DNA from: Hoeflea_A sp963921345
GTDB taxonomy: Bacteria > Pseudomonadota > Alphaproteobacteria > Rhizobiales > Rhizobiaceae
Direction: 5' to 3'
Assembly: GCA_963921345.3 (NCBI GenBank)
Contig: CAWUFE020000008.1
Location: forward strand, 1-64,000
Length of the DNA stretch: 64,000 nucleotides
The notes under the pieces are model-generated. The model was given only the letters and a program-made list of their open reading frames with translations, made no database searches and was not told the DNA's origin. This document shows positions 9,241 through 17,021 of the stretch, piece by piece. Both the position numbers and the translations under genes were made by a program. Each line of letters starts with the position of its first letter. Position 1 is the stretch's first letter.

Positions 9241-9724
9241 AAACGCCATAGAGGCACTGAATTCGAAGCTGCGGCGTGCCGTGCGTACCAGGGGACACTT
9301 CCCCAATGACGACGCGGCCATGAAGCTGCTATATCTGGTCTTGAACCAGGCGGCCGAAGATTGGAAACGGCCACCGAGAGAATGGTTCGAGGCCAGAACC
9401 CAGTTCGCCGTCGTCTTCGGCGAAAGGTTCGTCAGCCAATGACGAAACTGGCCTCAAGCACAGAATTCCTGACAGTCCCTTGATAACCGCCGCGCGCACT
9501 TTAAGCCGGTAATGCGCTTCGATGCGAGACCATCGCATCTGCTGCTTCTCTCGAGAGGCGACTTCCTCGCCAATTAGGGTACAGTGACAGCAGTTCTTGA
9601 CGGAAGGCTTTCGGAAGGAAGACTCAAAGCGGCCTGATCCCCAGATCCTTTCCACTCCTCAGTGACACCCGTTTCGGCACCCCGTGCTTGGTCTTCACAG
9701 ACAAAATTGCGCAGCTATAACAAA

Positions 9725-9994
9725 CTGAACCGCGATCTCGCGCCGGATGCGGATCACCGGGCGCACAAAGGTCTCAACAACTGCATCGAAGGAGGCCAAC
9801 TCGGCAACGCGAAAAACTCATGGGCCGGTTCAAGTCTCCCAGGCGGGCTCAGGCATTTTTCTCTCACGGCCCATGACCAGGTCAACACACTGTTTCGATC
9901 CCGCGGCTACCGCCTGGCCAAAAAATCATATCGCCACGCCAGATCCGGTGCTTTCTATCTCTGGCAAGGCTATGCGCTCGAAATGACTTCATAG
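9725..9994 (+). pseudogene. IS6-family transposase C-terminal remnant
   Basis: The frame gives LAPDADHRAHKGLNN, then AHDQVNTLFRSRGYRL and YRHARSGAFYLWQGYALEMTS. This is the C-terminus of an IS6/IS240-type transposase with small internal changes (CIEGG joined to QLGNAKNSW). A shorter, more decayed piece of the same end is at 36640. Bases 9480-9724 before it and 9995-10258 after it contain nothing I can assign. Confidence 0.65.
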
Positions 9995-10258
9995 AGCACA
10001 GCCAGCACCCATCTCTCAAGTCGCCGAAATCAACTTGTCAATGCCCGCCCTTTGCATAAATTCGATACGCCATTGTTGAACAAAGATGTGTTTATCGTCC
10101 AATCAAAGCCAATGGAAATAATCCAAAAACTGGCGATTTTGCTTTACACCGTATTTGGTTTTCCGCCGACAGCCGGGGGGTACCGCGAACCAGCGCATGA
10201 CACTGAGATCAATCCCTCAACTGTGACGATTGTGTAGTTGATCGAGGGAGGTTTCAGA

Positions 10259-13186
10259 ATGGCAACCGCAAAAACAACCGGCGCCGTGACCGTCGAGGCA
10301 TTGAACGAAACCTTCGCTACGGCCGCCGGGTTTACCACCAGCGCCGGTTTCTTCTCCGACGGCAGCGGCGATTATTTCGGCATCAGCGACGGCGCCGGCG
10401 GCGGTGACTATGGCGGCGGGACGGCGCCGTCCGGCCTGAAGGGCTATACCGGCGCCACCGGCAGCTTCCTGACCGGCCAGGACCTCGACGGCGAGGGCGC
10501 CGCCCTGCCGATCACCGCGACCTGGGAGAACATCGACATTTCCGGCCTGAGCGACCTGAAGTTCTCCGGCGATTTCGGCGAGTTCTTCGACACGCCCGGC
10601 GATATCGACGGCAGCGACTTCATGCGGGTGCGGGCCCGCATCGACGGCGGCGCCTGGTTCGACGTGATCGATTTCCGTGGCGCGGATTTCTCCTCCGGCA
10701 GCGGCGATTTCAACGGCGTCTTTCGTCAGGACACGGATTTCGACGGCGTCGGCGACGGAACCGTGCTGGGCAACGCCCTGCAGAATTTCATGGCCGATAT
10801 CGGCGGAACCGGCGCGCTGCTCGACCTGCAGTTCGAAACCTCCGTCAATGCCGGCGACGAGGATTTCGCCGTTGATAATTTCAAGATCGTCGGCACGTCC
10901 GGCGGCGTCACCGAGCCGGCCGTCGTCGCCAATGCCGGCGACGGGCTGGCCGTGGCCGAGGAGGGCACCACCACCGACACGTTCGAGCTGTCGCTGGCAA
11001 CGGAGCCGGCTTCGGATGTGACCGTCACGGTCAATGCGCCGGACGGGCAGTCGGAAGTCAGCATCGACGGCATCAACTTCGCCGCCTCGGTCGACGTGGT
11101 GCTGTCGGACACCAATCCGGCAACCGTCACCGTGCGGGCCATCGACGACACGCTCGACGAGGACAGTCCGCATCTGGGCGGCCTGAGCATTACCGTCGCC
11201 AGCGGCGACCCGGACTATGACGGCCTGGCGGTCAACGACCTGACCGTGGCGGTCGCCGACAACGAAATAACGCTGATCTCGGCGATCCAGGGTTCCGGCG
11301 ACGCTTCCGGACGGGTCGGCGAAACGGTCACTGTCGAGGCGATCGTCACCGGCGTCGTCACCACGTCGACCGGGCAACTCGGCTACTATCTACAGGAAGA
11401 GGATGCCGACTGGGATGCCGACAACGCCACGTCGGAAGGCATTTTCGTCTTTTACTCGATCGCCGTTTCCGTCGGCGACAAATTGCGGGTGACGGCCGAT
11501 GTCGCCGAGTTCTCCAACCTCACCGAACTGACCAATGTCGCGTCGACGGAAGTGCTGGCGACCGGGCAGGCGCTGCCGTCCGTCACCCAGATCACGCTCG
11601 GCATGGGGCCGGATTTCGAGGCCTATGAGGGCATGCGGGTGGAACTGGTGACCGGTTCCGAGGATCCGCTGACGGTGATCACCAATTTCAACCTCGACCG
11701 GTTCGGGGAAGTCGTCGTGTCGGAAGGCAACCAGGTGCAGCCGACGCAGCTGTTCGATGCCCAGACGCAGAGTGCGGAAATCGCCGCGCTGGCGGCGCAG
11801 AACGAGGCCAACCGGCTGACCATCGACGACATGTCGACGGAATCCAATCCGGACATTCAGCGGCTGATCGATTCGGGTGACGGCACGCAGCTGGAGGCGG
11901 GCGACCCGATCACCGAGGACGGGCCGACGCTGAGGTTGGGTTCCGAAATCACTTCGATCACCGGCATCATGGACGAACGCTTCGGCAGCTACCGGCTGCA
12001 GGCCGAAGGTCCGCTGGACACGGTTCCGGAAACCAATGAGGGGGCGCGGCCCGACGAAGCGCCCGATGTGGGCGGCGAACTTCAGGTCGCCAGCTTCAAC
12101 GTGCTCAATTACTTCACCACGCTGAGTGGCGGCACCGGTCCCAATGGCGACCTCAATCCGCGCGGCGCGCGCACGCCGGAAGACCTGCAGCGCCAGACCG
12201 ACAAGATCGTCGCGGCACTGCTGGAACTCGACGCTGAGATCATCGGCGTGCAGGAAGTCGAGAACAACGGCTTCGGGCCGGACAGCGCCATTGCTGCGCT
12301 GGTCGACGCGCTGAACGCCGAAGCCGGCGCCGGCACTTACGCCTATGTCGATCCGGGGGACGATTTCGTCGGCACCGACGCCATCATGACGGCGCTGATC
12401 TACAAGACCGACGCTGTGTCGCTGGTCGGCTCGGCGACGCTCGCCTTCCAGGAAAGCTCGGCGGCGGCGACCTTCGCCATCGCCGACCAGCTTATGCAGG
12501 AAATCGGCGGCAGCCAGGTCGGTGACTTCCAGCGCAACCGGCCGGCCACGGCCGCGACCTTCATGGACGCCGACGGCAACGAGGTGACGATCGCCGTCAA
12601 CCACTTCAAGTCGAAGGGCGACAGCGGCCTGGAAGACCTTGCCGAGGATGCGATCGCCGCCGGCGCGACGCAGGCGCTGATCGACGCGCTGCTGGCCGAT
12701 CCGAACTACGACCAGGGCGACGGCCAGGGCTTCTGGAACCAGGTGCGGGCCGACGCTTCGGCCGAACTTGCCGCCTGGCTGCAGACCAACCCGACCGGCG
12801 CCGGCGACTTGTCGAACGTGCTGGTGCTGGGCGACCTCAACGCCTACGCCAAGGAGGATCCGGTGCAGACGGCGGAAGCCGCCGGCTACACCAATCTGGC
12901 CGACCAGTTTCTCGGCGACGAGGCCTACAGTTTCGTTTTCGACGGCCAGCGCGGGACGCTCGACTACGGTCTTGCCAGCGAGGGAATCCTCGACAACATC
13001 ACCGGGGTTGCCGAATGGCACATCAATGCCGACGAGCCGGATCTGCTGAACTACAATTCGCAGTTCAACAATCCGCTGTTCTACAACGACGATTTCTATG
13101 CCGCGTCGGACCACGACCCGCTGGTGATCGGGCTGAACCTCAACGAGCCGGAAACCGTTATCCGCCGGGGGACGAAATGGAAATGA
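10259..13186 (+). CDS. ExeM/NucH-type extracellular nuclease (RTX tail frameshifted off)
   Basis: The ATG at 10259 follows GGGAGG and gives 975 residues without a Sec signal. The order is an N-terminal beta-rich region, a Calx-beta/cadherin-like stretch around residues 220-340, an OB-fold-like part (ITLISAIQGSG, VTVEAIVTGVV), and a C-terminal endonuclease/exonuclease/phosphatase domain. The last shows LQVASFNVLNYF, IIGVQEVEN, VNHFKSKGD, LVLGDLNAY and SDHDPLV. It should cleave DNA outside the cell. The frame stops at 13186, but removing one A from ACGAAATGG near 13175 would continue into RTX repeats as RRGTNGNDTLLG. The product as written therefore lacks the type I secretion signal. Confidence 0.85.
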   Translation: MATAKTTGAVTVEALNETFATAAGFTTSAGFFSDGSGDYFGISDGAGGGDYGGGTAPSGLKGYTGATGSFLTGQDLDGEGAALPITATWENIDISGLSDLKFSGDFGEFFDTPGDIDGSDFMRVRARIDGGAWFDVIDFRGADFSSGSGDFNGVFRQDTDFDGVGDGTVLGNALQNFMADIGGTGALLDLQFETSVNAGDEDFAVDNFKIVGTSGGVTEPAVVANAGDGLAVAEEGTTTDTFELSLATEPASDVTVTVNAPDGQSEVSIDGINFAASVDVVLSDTNPATVTVRAIDDTLDEDSPHLGGLSITVASGDPDYDGLAVNDLTVAVADNEITLISAIQGSGDASGRVGETVTVEAIVTGVVTTSTGQLGYYLQEEDADWDADNATSEGIFVFYSIAVSVGDKLRVTADVAEFSNLTELTNVASTEVLATGQALPSVTQITLGMGPDFEAYEGMRVELVTGSEDPLTVITNFNLDRFGEVVVSEGNQVQPTQLFDAQTQSAEIAALAAQNEANRLTIDDMSTESNPDIQRLIDSGDGTQLEAGDPITEDGPTLRLGSEITSITGIMDERFGSYRLQAEGPLDTVPETNEGARPDEAPDVGGELQVASFNVLNYFTTLSGGTGPNGDLNPRGARTPEDLQRQTDKIVAALLELDAEIIGVQEVENNGFGPDSAIAALVDALNAEAGAGTYAYVDPGDDFVGTDAIMTALIYKTDAVSLVGSATLAFQESSAAATFAIADQLMQEIGGSQVGDFQRNRPATAATFMDADGNEVTIAVNHFKSKGDSGLEDLAEDAIAAGATQALIDALLADPNYDQGDGQGFWNQVRADASAELAAWLQTNPTGAGDLSNVLVLGDLNAYAKEDPVQTAEAAGYTNLADQFLGDEAYSFVFDGQRGTLDYGLASEGILDNITGVAEWHINADEPDLLNYNSQFNNPLFYNDDFYAASDHDPLVIGLNLNEPETVIRRGTKWK

Positions 13187-13193
13187 CACCCTT

Positions 13194-14201
13194 TTGGGGG
13201 ATGCTGGCGACAACCGCCTCTTGGGGCTTTCTGGCGACGACACGCTGCGTGGCGGAGACGGCGATGACAACCTGGGTGGCGGTTGGGGTTCCGACACACT
13301 GAATGGCGGCGCTGGCGACGACAGGCTCCATGGCGGTCGTGACGCCGATATACTCAACGGTGGCGATGGCCGGGATACGGCAAGCTACAGGTGGTCCGAT
13401 GCAGCGGTGACGATGGACCTTGCGACCGGCGAAGCCAGTGGCGGTCATGCCGAGGGCGATACCCTGTGCAGCGTCGAAGACCTTGAGGGTTCGCTCCATG
13501 GCGACACCCTGACCGGGGATGATGGCAACAACCGTATCGAAGGGCTCGCGGGCATCGACTTCGTAAGAGGGCTTTCTGGCGACGACACGCTGCGTGGCGG
13601 AGACGACGATGACAACCTGGGTGGCGGCTGGGGTTCCGACACACTGAATGGCGGCGCTGGCGACGACAGGCTCCATGGCGGTCGGGACGCCGATATACTC
13701 AACGGTGGCGATGGCCGGGATACGGCAAGCTACCGGTGGTCCGATGCAGCAGTGACGGTGGACCTTGCGACCGGCGAAGCCAGTGGCGGTCATGCCGAGG
13801 GCGATACCCTCAGCGTCGAAGACCTTGAGGGTTCGCTCCATGGCGACACCCTGACCGGGGATGATGGCAACAACCGTATCGAAGGGCTCGCGGGCTTTGA
13901 CAAAATTGAGGGCGGCGCGGGATCTGATAGGCTCGATGGTGGCGTGGGTTTTGATTTTCTGACCGGCGGTGCTGGCGAAGATACCTTTGTATTTCGCGGC
14001 GACTCTTCTAACGACGTTATCACGGACTTTGAAGCTGGCGAGGACATGATCGCAATTAGCGATGGCACGATGACATTCAATGATCTGGATATAGCGGACG
14101 GGGCCCTCAGTACCATCATCTCCTGGGGTGGCCGAGTTGAAATCACACTTTTGGGTGTGCAATCGACTGACATTATGGAGGATGATTTTATCTTCTTTTA
14201 G
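13194..14201 (+). CDS. RTX repeat region and C-terminal secretion signal (severed part of the nuclease)
   Basis: The 335-residue frame has many calcium-binding nonapeptides (GGxGxDxLx), for example LSGDDTLRGGDGDDNLGGG and LNGGAGDDRLHGG. It ends in a hydrophobic, aspartate-containing tail (STDIMEDDFIFF) typical of type I secretion substrates. It has only a weak TTG start and is in the +1 frame of the upstream nuclease, so it is best seen as that gene's C-terminal third. The first two repeat blocks are a recent tandem duplication. Confidence 0.8.
   Translation: MGDAGDNRLLGLSGDDTLRGGDGDDNLGGGWGSDTLNGGAGDDRLHGGRDADILNGGDGRDTASYRWSDAAVTMDLATGEASGGHAEGDTLCSVEDLEGSLHGDTLTGDDGNNRIEGLAGIDFVRGLSGDDTLRGGDDDDNLGGGWGSDTLNGGAGDDRLHGGRDADILNGGDGRDTASYRWSDAAVTVDLATGEASGGHAEGDTLSVEDLEGSLHGDTLTGDDGNNRIEGLAGFDKIEGGAGSDRLDGGVGFDFLTGGAGEDTFVFRGDSSNDVITDFEAGEDMIAISDGTMTFNDLDIADGALSTIISWGGRVEITLLGVQSTDIMEDDFIFF
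13224..13895 (+). repeat. 345-bp tandem duplication in the RTX region
   Basis: The segment starting GGGCTTTCTGGCGACGACAC at 13224 recurs 345 bases downstream at 13569 and stays nearly identical through to GGGCTCGCGGGC. One copy has three additional bases (CTGTGCAGCGTC against CTCAGCGTC), and single substitutions occur elsewhere. Each unit encodes about 115 residues including RTX nonapeptides and a DTASYRWSDAAVTxDLATGEASGG module. Confidence 0.9.
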
Positions 14202-14279
14202 GTCTAGCAGGCTGCTGAAAAAGTCCTCGATTTTGGATAGCGAACATGATTCCGTCTTTTGAGCGGAGATGGAGTTGTG

Positions 14280-15350
14280 ATGCGCGGCGGAGATGCAGAC
14301 AGCGGTTCTTTGTTTTCCTATGTGGACCTTGAGCAGCGTGTGCCGCGCGGCCACCCGCTTCGGATCATTCGCCGGCTCGTGGACGATGCGCTTGTGTCGT
14401 TGGATGAGGTGTTTTCCAGTTCCTATTCCCACACGGGTCGACCTTCGATTGCGCCGGAGAAACTGCTTCGCGCCCTGCTTTTACAGGCGTTCTATTCGAT
14501 CCGCTCGGAACGCCAGTTGATGGAGCAGCTGGATTACAATCTCCTGTTCCGCTGGTTTGTCGGGCTCGGCGTTGATGAGGCGGTTTGGGTGCCAACGGTA
14601 TTCTCCAAGAACCGGGACCGTTTGCTGGAAGGGGATGTGGCGCTGGCTTTCCTGAACGCGCTGCTTTCCCATGAGGAGATCCGCCCGCTGTTGTCGAATG
14701 AGCACTTCTCGGTCGATGGCACGCTGATTGAGGCCTGGGCCTCGGCCAAGAGCTTCCGTCTGCTTGAGGACGATGGCCCGGATGATGACGACGACGAGGG
14801 CGGCTCGAAGCGCAACAGGGAGCGCAAGTTCCATTCCGAGAAGCGCTCCAACGCAACCCATCGTTCGACCACGGACCCGGAAGCGCGGCTCTACAAGAAA
14901 GGTCGGGGCAAGGAGGCCAAACTTGCCTTCATGGGCATGTGTTGATGGAGAACCGCCATGGGCTGATCGTCGATGCGGTCGCCAGTCAGGCCGATGGCCA
15001 TGGCGAGCGTCATGCAGCTCTACACATGATCGAGCCGAGAGCGGGCCGGCCGAGGCGCGTCACCCTTGCCGCCGACAAAGCCTATAACATTGCCGATTTC
15101 GTCAATGAATTGCGGTCCATGAATGTGACGCCCCACGCTGCGGCGAAGGACAAGCACTCTGCCATCGACGGGCGCACGACACGCCATAAGGGCTACCGGA
15201 TTAGCCAGCGCGTGCGCAAACGCATCGAAGAGGCGTTTGGATGGGCCAAGACCGTCGGCTGTCTGGCGAAGACGAAACACCGTGGATACCCTTACCATGG
15301 CAGCCTACAATCTGATCAAGATGCCTAAGTTGTTGGGAGTAAAGCCGTGA
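14280..15350 (+). pseudogene. IS5-family transposase, frameshifted
   Basis: The frame begins with SLFSYVDLEQRVPRGHPLRI, continues with GRPSIAPEKLLRALLLQAFY and reaches HFSVDGTLIEAWASAKSF. It ends early at 14943 because one C is missing (GGGCATGTG for GGCCATGTG). The next frame carries LMENRHGLIVDAVASQADG and KRIEEAFGWAK. A second shift near 15285 is needed to reach the true end MAAYNLIKMPKLLGVKP at 15350. An acidic insert (GPDDDDDEGGSKRN) lies mid-protein. Confidence 0.85.
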
Positions 15351-15670
15351 CCGACCCGTCAGGAATTGCGGTGATCGGCAAATGGCGCATCATTGAAGCC
15401 GACCTGTGGGATCGGACCTATCTCGACCTGACGGAACCGGCCTACATCCAGTTCTCCAACGATGGCGGTGAATTTGCTTTCGGCGCCGTGACAGGCGGCA
15501 TGAACTGCCGATACGGCAAGCGTGTCGCCTCCTTCACCTGGCTTGGAAACGACGAAATGGACGAAGCTTCCGGGTATGGCGAGGCCACGCATGAAGACGA
15601 CGGTACGCTCACCATCGAACTGCATTTCCACAACGGCGATGAGGCACAACTCATAGCCGTCAAATGGTGA
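15347..15670 (+). CDS. Passenger protein of the IS5 element, unknown function
   Basis: The GTG at 15347 overlaps the TGA of the transposase's real C-terminus (GTGA), which implies translational coupling, and the gene lies wholly inside the terminal repeats. The 107 residues (IGKWRIIEADLWDRTYLDL, AYIQFSNDGGEFAFGAVTGGM, LTIELHFHNGDEAQLIAVKW) look like a small all-beta, acidic, cytosolic protein. I do not recognise a named family. It is intact although the transposase is broken. Confidence 0.75.
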   Translation: MTDPSGIAVIGKWRIIEADLWDRTYLDLTEPAYIQFSNDGGEFAFGAVTGGMNCRYGKRVASFTWLGNDEMDEASGYGEATHEDDGTLTIELHFHNGDEAQLIAVKW

Positions 15671-15691
15671 CCTTTTTCAACAGCCTGCTAG

Positions 15692-16035
15692 ACGAACCGA
15701 GGCTGTGAAAGCGGCCAACATCCGGAACACACAGAGAACAGGCGATTTTGCAACAGGTTTGCGCGCGCCCAAAGTGATTTTTTGTGCTGATCCTGCGGAT
15801 TTGTCGCACAAACGATTTGCTCGCAAGACAAGGCCAAACCCGCGAAATAATGGCATTTTCGTCGGCAGCTTGAAAGTCGCCTTACCCAGCTGGCCGTTTT
15901 CGCAGCCTCGGTTCGATTGGGCCATCAAGGAACGGGTGCGGCAGGCCGATGGCGCGGCGCTGTGCCTTTGATGGTACAGTTCACCCGTTGAATAGGCACT
16001 CGAATGGCGTATGGGAGCCCTGCCTTTATCGGTCG
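15692..16035. other. Intergenic, nothing supported
   Basis: About 340 bases between the IS5 end and the next small gene. Open frames of 80-90 codons exist on both strands, but they overlap each other, lack a convincing ribosome-binding site and match nothing I know. Confidence 0.5.
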
Positions 16036-16248
16036 TCAGCTAAGGTGCGCATAGGCATTCGTCAGTTTCCGCCGCAGGTCTGAGATAGAGCCGGCGGAAA
16101 TTGGTTCGTCATGGGCGATCGAGTGCCAGAGGCCAACTTCGTTGACATAGGCGCGCATTGTATTCAATCCTTCTTCAAGCTGATCCCAGGTCAGCCCCAT
16201 GGCCTCTGGCCGGATGTCAAGGCTAATACGGGAGATAGTATCCAGCAT
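16036..16248 (-). CDS. Small hypothetical protein, 70 residues
   Basis: The ATG at 16248 follows AGGATG at a suitable distance. The product (SLDIRPEAMGLTWDQLEEGLNTMRAYVNEVGLWHSIAHDEPIS) is helical and acidic. The middle part faintly recalls the C-terminal end of iron-containing/glycerol-1-phosphate dehydrogenases, so it could be a remnant of one, but this is a weak impression. It is next to insertion-sequence debris. Confidence 0.4.
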   Translation of the reverse strand: MLDTISRISLDIRPEAMGLTWDQLEEGLNTMRAYVNEVGLWHSIAHDEPISAGSISDLRRKLTNAYAHLS

Positions 16249-16312
16249 ACTACATCCTGAAAAGCGATTGGCCGGTGGAACTGCCCTTCAGACGGGCATG
16301 CCCGTCTTCCGG

Positions 16313-16772
16313 TCAGTCCCACCGGCGATGGTTATTGTCGCTGAACAGTTCGGTGCCGGATCGCACGGTATCATAGGCGTGTGATCCATCGACAAACACA
16401 AACAAACACGAATCGTAAAACGGCGAGAAACAAGCGGCGGTGATCGATGCAAAGGGGCGGCCGGACTGCACCGGGATGCTGCCCGGCAACCGTCCTCGGC
16501 GGATCCGGCAATGTTGTAAAGACGCCCATATAGCGTCCTTATAGCCGCAGGCGATGGCCAGAATGCGGGCGCGCAGGATGTCTGCCATCGCATGGGTCAC
16601 CCGCGTCGGATCACACGGATCGTGGATCGCGGCAGCCAGCCTGTCGGCCAGCTTCGGGCGTTGCTCGTCAGCTGCAAGCAGCATCACGCCGCCGCCCGCC
16701 GTCAAACGCGGCTGTGATCTTCTTGCGGCCGATAGCTGGAAAATGGAACGGCAGTAACGTATCTTCGGTCAT
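16313..16772 (-). pseudogene. IS1380-family transposase N-terminal remnant
   Basis: From the ATG at 16772 the sequence reads MTEDTLLPFHFPAIGRKKITAAFDGG. After a frame change it reads GGGVMLLAADEQRPKLADRLAAAIHDPCDPTRVTHAMADILRARILAIACGYKDA. This is the start of an IS1380 transposase. The rest of the gene is absent and the tail is unrelated. Bases 16773-17021 carry only the leader of the protease gene. Confidence 0.75.
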
Positions 16773-17021
16773 GGCGGGTGTGGCTTGCAGGATGTGGTCG
16801 CAAGGACCAGTGTGGATAACCAATTCTTACGCCAGATCAAATACTTATGCTACACTCGCCGACCATCAACAAAGAACGTCATGAACAACACGGGTTAGTC
16901 GTCTCGTAACGTTATTAAATGTGAAGCCAACAGCGTCACGACGATGTTCGTTTTGCCACATTCCGAAGCTCCTCTAAGTGTTTGCGCGCCCCAACAAAAA
17001 ACGGATCATGGAGGAGATGTT

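Larger units (their letters stand above)
7017..9442 (+). pseudogene. IS256 (Mutator-type) transposase, broken
   Basis: The reading YGIDVSPDLISAVTDAVLEE, then CYPLVFFDAIRVKIRDEG, DGLKGFPEAI and finally NAIEALNSKLRRAVRTRGHFPNDDAAMKLLYL is an IS256 transposase. It lacks its N-terminus, has a one-base loss near 7485 (the frame resumes with DAETGLKALDEFEAGPWGQ) and is split by IS110 after IIYTT. The same frameshift is present in copy B, so it predates the duplication. Confidence 0.85.
7017..9479 (+). mobile_element. IS256-family element, copy A, 5'-truncated, with IS110 inside
   Basis: The right terminal repeat is intact and ends GACAGTCCC at 9479. The left part of the element is missing and joined to the ISNCY remnant at 7017. 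From 7017 to 9479 it matches 29807-32269 in inverse orientation (position x maps to 39286 minus x), including the IS110 insertion. The element cannot transpose by itself. Confidence 0.85.
14208..15687 (+). mobile_element. IS5-family element with passenger gene
   Basis: The ends CAGGCTGCTGAAAAAGTC and GACCTTTTTCAACAGCCTG are inverted repeats, each bordered by CTAG (14204-14207 and 15688-15691). The element is about 1.48 kb and encodes a broken transposase followed by a 107-residue passenger. Its first 375 bases recur at 50436-50811 in the opposite orientation. Confidence 0.88.

Noticed and set aside
9122..9258. Reading AAYNLIKRPEWN before the IS256 C-terminus
   Set aside because: It recalls an IS5 transposase end, but it lies in the IS110 non-coding leader and has no further IS5 context; probably chance.
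7960..9309. 449-codon frame opposite the IS110 recombinase
   Set aside because: Antisense shadow; the recombinase strand carries all the conserved motifs.
11390..13357. 655-codon minus-strand frame
   Set aside because: It lies antisense to the nuclease, whose domains and ribosome-binding site are clear; it is low-complexity and typical of shadow frames in GC-rich DNA.
13158..14432. 424-codon minus-strand frame
   Set aside because: It is antisense to the RTX repeats and its internal repetition only mirrors the tandem duplication.
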